Shown here one piece after another: positions 51,349 to 61,112 of a stretch of DNA of 64,000 bases (positions are counted from its first letter, which is position 1; each line of letters opens with the position of its first letter). A program made the translations under genes and the position numbers. The stretch is from Otis tarda. Lineage: Eukaryota > Chordata > Aves > Otidiformes > Otididae. The notes under the pieces were generated by a model, which saw nothing but the letters and a program-made list of their open reading frames with translations, was not told the origin of the DNA and did no database searches. The stretch is taken from the NCBI GenBank assembly GCA_026413225.1, contig CM048554.1, forward strand, positions 8,200,001 through 8,264,000. The letters are read 5' to 3'.

Positions 51349-51392
51349 CTTGGTTAATGATCCCATTAACCAAGGGATGAAATGATCCCATT
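51349..51392. repeat. Perfect 11-bp inverted repeat plus 12-bp direct repeat
   Basis: CTTGGTTAATG at 51349-51359 and CATTAACCAAG at 51364-51374 are exact reverse complements with the spacer ATCC. The 12-mer AATGATCCCATT, which spans the hairpin loop at 51356-51367, recurs exactly at 51381-51392. Confidence 0.92.
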
Positions 51393-52226
51393 TCTAACTG
51401 GAATGAGCATCTGGAAGAATGACTGTTTGTTCCTATATACACATAGTATGCAGAGGCAGAGGAGCTAGCAGTGAGGTCTTGTAGAGTCTGCTGGTATATT
51501 GTCAAAGCAGGTTGGTCATGTTATGGATCTTCTGTTCTGTTCTAAACTTAGTTCAGTCTTAAATCTTTCTGCAGTTTTGATTTGTTCTCATTTCAAGGCC
51601 TATCCTTAAACTGAAATCTTATGCCCATTGAATTTTATAGCAAATTCTCTGGTTTCAGTGAAACTGTGGTTTTGTTTCCTGTGTTTAGCTGTACTTCAAA
51701 GCATTTTGCCAGATTTAGCAAAACATAGGGAAATTAAAAATAAAGGGAAGCTAGGCCATCTATACGATTTATCTAGATAATGCACATACATGCCTCCCAC
51801 CTGAAGACAATTATAAGCTCGAAATGACTAATTTGGGCTAATAAAAGGTACGATTAAGATTTTTTAAGTGAGACCGAGGAAGATAATTATCTTCAAAAGA
51901 TGTTTCAAGCCTTATGTTTTGCTGTATTTGAGGTTTTTCTTCAACTGAAGATGAAGTTCAGTTGAAAGACTGAAAAGAAGTACAAAAAGGAGTGTACTAT
52001 TTTATGGTAGGGAGAGGCATGTCAAATGTTGACCTTTTACATGTATGTGTGAGAGGTTATTCTCCAGTGACTGGGAGAAAAAGGGAAGGATGAGACTACT
52101 ACTATTATTACCAAATGGAACAAATGACCTTTACCTCTGGTGATGGAAGGACAAATGTTTTAGAAATAAAGGGTAGAAAGTCCAGTTCTGGTGACTTTAT
52201 TAGGGAGTGCGTTTGCACATGAGCTT

Positions 52227-52319
52227 TAGGACATGGTTTAGTAGGCATAATGGTGTTGGATTGATGATTGGACTTGGTTATCTTGGAGGTCTTTTCCAAC
52301 CTTAAAGATTCTATGATTT
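52227..52319 (+). mobile_element. CR1-type LINE 3' tail fragment (copy 4)
   Basis: About 90 bp read GGACATGGTTTAGTAGGCAT and onward through GGTTATCTTGGAGGTCTTTT and the closing GATTCTATGATT. This resembles a 3' tail I know from many avian interspersed repeats, ending with the CR1-style ATTCTATG motif. It has no coding part and differs from copies 1-3 upstream of the tail, so it comes from another CR1-related family. Exact subfamily and 5' limit are uncertain. Confidence 0.6.
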
Positions 52320-52792
52320 ATCTCAGTTACATATTTGTTAAAAATTAACCTAATCAAAGGGAGGGAAGAAATACTGCAATCACAATTTCTTGTGTTCTAA
52401 ATAAGCAGGAAGGCTAGAAAAGTATTTTTAAAAATTAAATCAAAACTACTTTAACATTTAAAAAATATTTAAATGTTTTAATAGAATCAACAGCATTTGC
52501 CAATCTGTTGTCTGATACTTAAAATCATAAAGCATCAGAAATTTTATCCATTTACTTTGAAAATTACTGAAATCTGACATGACCCCTTTGTATTTGATGA
52601 GGAACATGCAGTTTACTTGAGCTGGCTCTATATGTATCTTAAGCTTCCTCTAGAAAACACATTGTCTTTGTAGTGTAAAAGAAAGTTTCCACTGTCTTAT
52701 GCTACTCGCTATATATATGCAGATATTTAAAACGTCATGCACTAGGATATATATTTACTGTGAGATTTCTCTGAGAACCGTTCTTGACTGTG
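52320..52792. other. Unique AT-rich spacer
   Basis: About 470 bp between the CR1 tail fragment and the LTR fragment, very AT-rich with several A and T runs. Nothing else is recognised. Confidence 0.6.
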
Positions 52793-52991
52793 TGTCATGG
52801 TTTAACCCCAGCCTGCAACTAAGCACCACATAGCCACTCGCTCACTCCTCCCCGGAGGGATGGGGGGAGAATGGGAAGAGTAAAAGTGAGAAAACTTGTA
52901 TGTTGAGATAAAAACTGTTTAATAGGTAAAGCAAAAGCCGTGCACACAAAGCAAAACAAAGAATTCATTCACTGCTACCAATGGGCAGGTT
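52793..52991 (+). mobile_element. Truncated avian endogenous-retrovirus LTR (about 200 bp)
   Basis: The segment begins TGTCATGGTTTAACCCCAGC, continues with a CACTCGCTCACTCCTCCCC stretch and GAGTAAAAGTGAGAAAAC, and ends near ACCAATGGGCAG. I recognise this as the 5' portion of a common avian LTR, probably of the ERVL-like group, although the exact family is not assigned. It starts with the canonical TG but breaks off after ~200 bp. The rest of the LTR, its CA end, a second LTR and all internal genes are absent here, so this is a dead fragment, either truncated or deleted. No flanking target-site duplication can be defined. Confidence 0.72.
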
Positions 52992-55900
52992 TTAGGGAAA
53001 AATTACTTTGAACTGTATGGTACGTTTAAGACTGAAATGGCTTCTTTTGTGGAAAGAGCTGCCTAGGAACTTCAGTGCTGGTGGTGTTTTTTGGAAATAT
53101 GTAGAATTCAGTAGACCCTAATAGCAGCAAATTATTTTTCAGTACACATCTGTTAGAGTTCCGTTACTCTCGTTTTCTTCTACTTTCCTCCTTTGTGTGT
53201 GAGATTCAGCACATTTGGGCAGATGCAAGCAGCTGGAAGTAATAAGAGTTAGAGCACTTTGAAAGGCTGAATTTTCACAAGTGGTTTGGGGTTTAGATGC
53301 TGGGAGTCATTAGCTGGTGCTTCAGAATAACATTTAGAGAACTTGCTCTCATGGCAGAGATTTGAAAGAGGTTATTCATGGGTTGTATTTCACTTCTAAA
53401 AAGTTGAATAAAATTACATTGCATTATATTTTTTTAAATGAAGAAATCTGATTGAGCCATGCAGACACATTTTAGAATAATATATATTCTAATGGCACAA
53501 ATCACTACTTTTATTCCATGTATTCAGAAAAACATATGCTCCCAGCAGCTTTGGTAAGAACCTTATTTCTTGCCAACTATATATAGCATAGTGAGTGTTT
53601 CCTTTAAACTCAAGCCAACATCCCATGTAAACATGATAAAGTTAGCTATGGCAGTTTTATGGGGGAGCAAGAATTTGTGGTCTTATATTGTGCATTTTTT
53701 TTGTTGCTGTGTTTTTTTCACGGCTATCCTTTCTTGTCTCTGGAGGTTGGTTTCATTACTCGTCATACAAACAAGTTTCCCTTGTTTTATCCGTGCCTCT
53801 CTGTGATTCCATGTCCTCCACTTATTTTATTTTATGTTTGTTTTTAGTAGGGTTTTTCAACACTGACAAAATCTTGAGGGACACCTATTTATAAGGCACA
53901 CAGTGCATTATTTCCTCATATTGTGTCCTCCTCTTCTTTGTGGCATGTCAGATGGAGTACTTTTTTCCTCACTGAGAACATAAGGAATGGAGCCACCATA
54001 AAGCAGAATAACAGGCACAGATTGTTCAGTGGATGTGTGTTTGTTGTAACTGTCATTCCAGCTACAGTGCACCAGTTTTCACAACAAATTGCTCTGTAGA
54101 CATGGGCGACGCATAGCACATCTGGTGTTATCCTTTCCTTAGCTCTTTTGCTGTTACTTCTGTGACTGAAATACTGGGTAACTTTTCCCACATCTGTCTG
54201 TCTCTGCTCATAAGGCAGGTTGTAGAAGAGTAGTGCCATACCGATTATACACGCTCTTTGGATACTGTTTTACACTGTCACTTTCAAACAGAAAACATAA
54301 ATGTGTGACCTATAAAGGTATGTGTGAACGTGGACTGCATCCCTGACTTCTGCAGAGCCCAGATAGCATGCTGCTGATACTGTCATCCATCGAGCTTTTG
54401 CTTCTACACATCTTTAAAGGGCTTAATACTAAATTCTTATAATTAAATTTTGGAACAAAAGACTATTAAAACAGTTTCAGCCCCTCCTCTCTCTGAATGA
54501 ACCAGAAATGACAGTTTTGGCCTCCTTTAAAATAGGCGTGTCTCAGTATAAATGAATATCAGCTTTTTAAGAATATGATCGTCCAAAGTAATGTCTGCAG
54601 GGAGCTGGAAGCTAACAGGTCTTCTGTGCTGGATTTACAGAACAAATAACAAAATACCGTTGTAGACAAAACTGAAAAGACTCTGGGATAAGGCTGTAGG
54701 GGATGCGGTGAAGTCTGGACTTCTTCAGAAGAAAAAGTGAAATATCATAAGCTACATTTACTTCTATTAAAAATATGCATGGTTTTAGTGGCGTTGTAGC
54801 TGTGTAGGTGTTAATATTTGTAATTGTAGTGGCAGTGTGTGTTCAGGACCATTTTTTTCCTCTCTTGCTTGAAAAGATAAGATAGCCAGGAAGGCTTTAT
54901 TATCTACCTCAGCTGCAATCTCTTTTGAACTGTTTTGTTTTGGTTTTTTTTTTTAAGGCACAAGGCTTTGAGTGGGTTGAAAAGGTGGTTTTAGAAAGAT
55001 TATAACCTCCATGCTGTCTTTGTTTAAAGAGAAAACATAGTTACTCATACTCTGTTATTTTAATATCTACTGCATGGATGTGATTTAAAACCTACCTTTA
55101 ACAGAAGTTGCATTTAAAAGATATCACTTCCATGTGGTTTCAAAATGATATCAAGATAAATCTTTTACTTCTCTATATAGACTGAGTACCCTCTGGGGTA
55201 ATTTCTAGCAAAATTTGGTGATGATTTCTATAGTTGATATATTCTACCTAGGGAAATAAAAAATGTGAAGTAAAAGTTGGAATCAGCAGTTGAAATGGTC
55301 TCATTTCCTGCCAGACAATTTGCCTTTGGTTTGTATTGAAGTTGATGTCAGTCTGGAAAAAAAATAATGCTCTCATTTTACATTGCAGTTCTTTAAAAAT
55401 AATTACCCTTATCTTATATTCTGTTCAACTTTACTACTCCCAGTTTAAACGAAATTCAGGTCAAAAGGCCTGTAAATAACCATCTGGTCAGTAACAATAC
55501 AGAAGAGTGATGGTATTGGTATTTCCTACAAAATTTCAGGTCCCAGCTGTCACTTGAGGTTTGACTACTCTACTTAAAGAAATTAATCAGGAATGTTTTG
55601 ATTTCCAGAATTTTTTTTTGTGTTTGTATTTGGAGTATGAAAGGAGAAAGACATTCTTCTTTTTAAAAGGGAAAAATTATTTATATTTATATATGTATGA
55701 ATCTGTTTACCACCCAGTGCTTTTGCTCCAGAAAATATTTGTTAGTTTTGTTTTCTGCATCCCCAGTTTAAGTGCATTTACAAACCACAAAAGGTCTAGC
55801 TGACAATGAAATATTCTGTGCCAGATGTCATTTCTCTTTGGTGCTTCGTATTACCATGTTGAAAGAAAAATAAAGCCCAAGTTGCTCAAGTAACAGATGT

Positions 55901-57422
55901 TTCTGTCCATACCCATGGTCCATTTACCAGTGTTACATTAGACATTTTTCTCTTCCAGGGACCAGCCAATCTGAATTTTCCATGATTCCAAATTGTTAAC
56001 ATCAGAAAGCAAATGTTCATAAGAAACTGAGCTTTTTATTTACAGACTGTGAAATTCTTTCCTGAAAGAATCAGTGACTCATTTCACTGTTCAGCTTACA
56101 AATGCTGTGTAGATGAAATTATATTTGGATTGATGCAATGCTGCCCAGCAGATTGTAAAATCCTTTCTACTTCTGGGGAAGTGCCTGGGAACAGATTCAT
56201 TTTGGATCCTGGGGAGGCAGTGAAATGCTGTTTAGTGGAAAGATCAGAGTACAGATTGCAGCATGCAGTGTATCCTAGAAAGAAGTGGTCGAGGTTCGGT
56301 GGCCTTAAGATGTGATTACAGATGAGGAACATTTCCACAGATGAGTCATCACTACTTTGACTGTCGGCACATTCAGCTGCTGCTGCTGCCAAGTCACCTC
56401 GAGGTCTCGCTGTAGAGTGGTTTTACATTCAGAGTTGTTGACCTTGGGAAGTGCTTTCTCCCTGATAATCAAATGGCGTTCAGGGGAGGTACCGCTATTT
56501 GCATGCGCAGTTCACCCTCTCTTAAGTGAGCATTCATTATTGGCTGGTGACAAAGGCAATTAATTTTATCCCAGGTAGACCTTTGTCTTGCTCCAGTATA
56601 ACTGCTCTTATGCTGGAATTGTGGGTTTATTTGAAAAGACTTCAGTGCGGGATTATGCCAAAATGAGTAAAGTCAGAGTTCAAAATTCTGCATTGTTTAT
56701 GTCAGTCTTATTTTTATATATTAAAAAGAGCATATGTACAAATATAAATATATATTTTAAAGCCTTTTTTACATAAAAAGGTTATATTTTAGGGCACTCT
56801 GAAAAAGCAGATGTCAACCTGTGCTACAGGCTGACTTCGTTCTGACCTAGATATTGATAGCTACCTGGTCAATACCGGTTATGAGGCTAAATTTGCCACA
56901 AAGGATCATAATCTCACTATTCACTGCAGTGCCATTGAGTACAGAAGCTGTGTGCTCTACGCCACGCTAAACTGTGGGCTATGTAAATAGAGGACAGAAA
57001 TTCTGCAGCTTTCTTTGGTCTGTTTCAGAAAGAATGAGATAGATCATGAACAAGAAATACAGTCAATTTGGTTGTAAGAATGAGTGATTCTTGAGAAGGG
57101 CATTAGTGCATTTTACAAATATAGCTGTAAAGTTGCTAACACATGGCTATCCTATTTTGTATGCACTTAAATCAGAATTCAGAACTGTTCAGATAAAATG
57201 CGTCTGAAATCAAGGTTCATGACTAAAAAGCGTGTAGCCAAATTGAGATGATGTTGCTTACTTCAAGGCTCTCTTAAAACTCTGTGGGCAGGGGGAGGCA
57301 AACAAGCCCCCTAAATTCCAAATACTATTAGCTCCAGTAATCAATCCCAGGATACATTTGCGTATACAATTGGATTGGCTCATTAGAAGTTAAGCTCAGC
57401 TGCTGACAATTAGGATGCGCTA

Positions 57423-57436
57423 ATTTGCATATGCAA
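57423..57436. promoter_or_regulatory. Octamer (POU-type) motif overlapping a 12-bp palindrome
   Basis: ATTTGCAT at 57423-57430 is the exact octamer bound by POU-family transcription factors. It overlaps the palindrome TTGCATATGCAA at 57425-57436, which gives partial octamer halves on both strands. The neighbourhood (57290-57520) has TAATT, ACAAT and AACAA motifs typical of homeodomain and SOX sites. Motif presence is certain; enhancer activity is inference. Confidence 0.35.
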
Positions 57437-59174
57437 CTTGATTGTGTAGTATTGTTAGAGACTGCACTAGGATTGTTGTCTGAGGAAGCAACAACAAAAC
57501 CTTACTGCATTGTCAGATGGGTTTATCCAATCTGAAGTCAAAGCGTCTTTGGCGTATGTAACTGAAAATACATTCATGAATGTTTGCAACTTCTTCATAT
57601 CATATTTTTACTAGATTTAACTTTTAGACAGGATATATTTTTTTACTGAGAATTGGATATGTAGAAAGATTTAAATCTTCCAACTTATTGGAAGGAATGT
57701 GTTTGAGATGTCATGAAACAGAACTTTTATGGGTATTGCTTACTGATAGGAGAACAGTGCGGCATGCAATTCCCCAGAAGTGTGCATCATCTAGAGTTTC
57801 TCCAAGTTACCTAAATCCCTAAATCCTACGACTTTGAAAATAACTAATGATATAGCTTGTAAGGTTGAGAGACAGAGAAATGGCTCAATTTCAAGAAAAT
57901 ATATATTTCTGCAATGAGTGTCAGTATATTCCCTTTCTTTAAGGACACAGGCACATTAGCCATTAGAAGACAACATGTTGCTCAGCAGTGGTGATAGGCA
58001 GAAAATCGTGGTGTCATCCCACTTCATTACCTGAGCACAAAGCTAGAGGAGAAAACTATATGGTGCTTTTATGCAATTGTCAGATTTTTTTTTTTTCTTC
58101 TTCTTCTCTTTCTTCTGTTTCTGGCTCTTTGGGTGGAATTGTGTCAATTATAAGCTATAGAACATAGGACTATATATCAAGAGATAAAGTATTCAAAGTC
58201 CATTAGAAGTTCAGATGTGACTGCAAATTTGGTGTTCCTTATCCTGGTTTCCCAACACTGGATTTCCTCTCACTACCAGCTTTCTATCCTTTTGTTTAAT
58301 TGAATGCAAAATTACAAGTTTTCAAACTGGAGTATGCCTTGTCATTTAGTTCCTTTTCTATGTTTTCCAAAATACCTGTGGTCCTCAGTACAGCATTCAG
58401 GTGGGAGCAATGTGCTGTTTCTGTGTCACAGAATACCTCAGACTGGTGAGAACGCTGTCAGAAGTTAAGCAAAATTGTTATGTTTCTGGAGAGCACTAAT
58501 TTTACTGTAGCAAAGAACTAGTCATTGAAGTTTGCAGTTATATGAAAAAAATCTTACAAAGAGACATTTCAAATTTTTTAATTAAAACTTCAGTTGGGAT
58601 TGTTACACTTACTATATCAGGTCGTTCAGAAAATATATTTTTTGTTTTATTAATCACAGCCAAAGATTAATTTCAGCTTTGAATACTAAAATTTTGTTTT
58701 ATATGTTATGTTTGGACTTAGGCATGCAAGGGAAATATTGAAAGTTTAGAGGCTTTAGACTTGACTACTTTAACTTGAGTGCAGGCAGGTAATTAGAAAA
58801 AATTGTGATATTGTTGGATGGCCAATTTTATGAAGTGAACAGCCTGGTGGAGAGTGGGCACGTGCTTTTTTTTCTGCTCTTCTGTTTCCCTTCTACACAA
58901 GTTTGACAGAAGTCAGTGGTGAAATGGGTAGAAGATCTAATAACCCTCTTTGCTCTAAAATGTAGTGGCATTGTTAGAAGGTTTGGGCAAAGTATTTCAG
59001 GATCTGGGGCCATTAATTTGGCTTTTTTGAGCATGACATTTTTAAAGTATTTAGGAAAAGGAGGGGAAAAAGCAAGGCTAAGGCAGCTAGAAGAGTTTGT
59101 TTTAGTTTTCACTGAATTTGTAATCATGTAAACTTTTCAATTCGAGGCACTACTATAAAAGGAGTTTGAGGGTT

Positions 59175-59194
59175 TATATATATATATATATATA
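59175..59194. repeat. TA dinucleotide microsatellite (10 units)
   Basis: Ten uninterrupted TA units, likely variable in length between individuals. Confidence 0.95.
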
Positions 59195-59462
59195 TTTTAG
59201 TCTCTGAACAGTTACATAAAACTTCTTTTTGAGCATTGCCTTTTTTTACTCACTTTGTTTGCATTGTGAGCTCAGCCTGGTTATACTAGCAGCCTTTGAG
59301 AACGTCCGTGCAGATTTATGGACTCTAAAGTTTGAAAACTTCAGTTCGCTGGGTTATAGGAAGGCTCTGGCAAAGTAAATGCACCGTTGTTCATTCCAAA
59401 TGTTAGCCAGAATGATAAGATGTCATTTCTATCATTATTCAAATAAAAAAGGCATGGAAGGC

Positions 59463-59490
59463 TTTTTTTTTTTTAAAAAAAAAAAAAAAA
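59463..59490. repeat. T12-A16 tract
   Basis: Twelve T are followed immediately by sixteen A. The tract is self-complementary and can fold back on itself. It may be a slippage product or the scar of two opposed A-tails, but no flanking element is recognisable. Confidence 0.93.
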
Positions 59491-61092
59491 GTCCCCATTA
59501 AACTAAAATATTAAGAATATAAGAAGCGTGCAGAAGCGGATTCCACTCCTCCTTGTGAACTGTCAAAACTCATGTTGAAATGAACTGTTAGAACACACGT
59601 CAGAGCCAGGAAGTCGGTCTTCCTTTCTAGAGACCAGAATGTATTTGATATAAGGGGGAAATTAGGAGGGAGCCTGAGAGAGTGGCACTCTCTGGTGAGT
59701 CCTCAGTGCCTGCAGTATGAGGAGGGACTGAATTTCCTCAGGAATGTTCCCCGTTCCCATGGGTGCAGCCTAACCCCATGACTCTGACAGGAGGAGCCGA
59801 AATAAACTGGCCCTCCCACAACCAGGGCTTGGGAGCATGTTTTTCTGCATGCAGCTTTTCCATGCCATATGATGCTGGAGGTCCATGTCATGCACAGGAG
59901 CTCTGTGGCCACTGGTGGGGGTACGCCGTCATACTGGGGTTTTTTTGCTGGTGCATGGCAATAACAGGTGTAAAAAATTTTCATGCATTAAGTATTGAGG
60001 ATATGTCTTTAGGTTAAGAAAAGAGGACAAGTACAAACTTGAAAACTGGGTGCATGACTTTTGAGAGAATGAAAATATTGTTTGAAACGCCAGCAAGTTG
60101 ACAGCTGGTCATCTTTCTGTGAAAGGTAAAGGAGGCTTTGCTGATGCATAAAAGCAGGAAGGGAGCACTTCTCTCAAAGAAAATAACTAATGTGATACTA
60201 AGGAATTTGGAGATTGGATCCCCTAGAGCACAAATTCTGGGAACTGACCTTTGCTGCCTTATTAAAATCTTCATTAACAGTGTCTCACACCTGGCAGGGA
60301 ATGGCTAACTGGGGATTGTCCTTAAAGAGTTGGAGAAAGTCTTGGGTTTGTGCGGATGCAAATCAGAAGTGCTCTGCGGCCGCTGCAGAAGAGCATGCCC
60401 TGCAGCCACCGACACATCTGCTGCCTTCGCCAACCCGACCCTGGCTGGGCTGCCTGCAAGAGCCTTGCGGTGCTCTCCTCTCCCAAGACAAGATTATCTC
60501 TGGTTGCAGTCTGACCTCTTAAAGGGTAAACCTTCACTAAATTCATTGAAATGTATTTTTTTCAGCCAATGATTTTTGTTATTTCAGGATTATTATTTTT
60601 TATTTCCGTCCAGATATCAACTGTGGTAGGCAAAGGCTTAACTGTGTATAGCCGTGGTTTTTCTGTTAAATCACAGATGTGTTTCTCAAGATGGTTGGTT
60701 TTGGGTTTGGTTTTTTTTTTTGAGATTGGGAAAGTTTCCCTTTTAATCACTAATTTTAAAATTCAGTATTGGTTTATATATTTCCAGTTAATTGCTTATA
60801 GTTATTAAAAAAGAAAAAATCAAAACCTCATGTTTGTGAAACGGGATATAGATACCAAACAGTCGTTTTTAAGAGGAAGATTTCAAATGAATAAAAACAG
60901 TGTTTCCAGGCAATCAAGTACTAACTTCAGATTCAGTAGTTACCAAACCAGTTAATGAGTGTAGTGTGTACACACCAACGTTGTGTTAGCCTTGACAAGG
61001 TATAAGGCAATAGCAACTCAGCAGCTGTAAGAACAAGTTCTTGACGTATAATAATTTAAAAAACTGTCCTTCTGTTTCCTGGGATATACATC

Positions 61093-61112
61093 ACTGTCAC
61101 TTCAGTGACAGT
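61093..61112. promoter_or_regulatory. Inverted repeat of TGACAG-type sites
   Basis: ACTGTCACT at 61093-61101 and AGTGACAGT at 61104-61112 are exact reverse complements with a 2-base spacer. Each arm carries TGACAG or its complement, a core bound by TALE homeodomain proteins (MEIS/TGIF). A further TGACAG lies at about 61140. Regulatory use is inferred only from the motif. Confidence 0.3.

Larger units (their letters stand above)
34414..52226. other. Unique AT-rich non-coding sequence with local oddities
   Basis: No complete gene is recognised in almost 18 kb. The longest open stretches are 119 codons (36328-36687, plus) and 134 codons (37303-37707, minus), neither with a recognisable domain. 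Items listed separately are the duplication cluster at 38463-38880, CpG-rich patches near 40.3 and 41.3-41.6 kb, long T-runs at 41985-42006, 42936-42953 and 46305-46325, the palindrome at 45746-45765 and the hairpin at 51349-51374. An imperfect ~24-bp tandem duplication sits at 47971-48019, and ten consecutive G at 50857-50866. Confidence 0.6.

Noticed and set aside
52793..52991. LTR fragment considered as part of a complete provirus
   Set aside because: No internal retroviral genes, primer-binding site or partner LTR are visible in the window.
60330..60572. GC-richer open stretches near 60.4 kb, considered as an exon
   Set aside because: Several frames are open on both strands at once, which reflects base composition rather than coding selection. 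No convincing splice sites were found.
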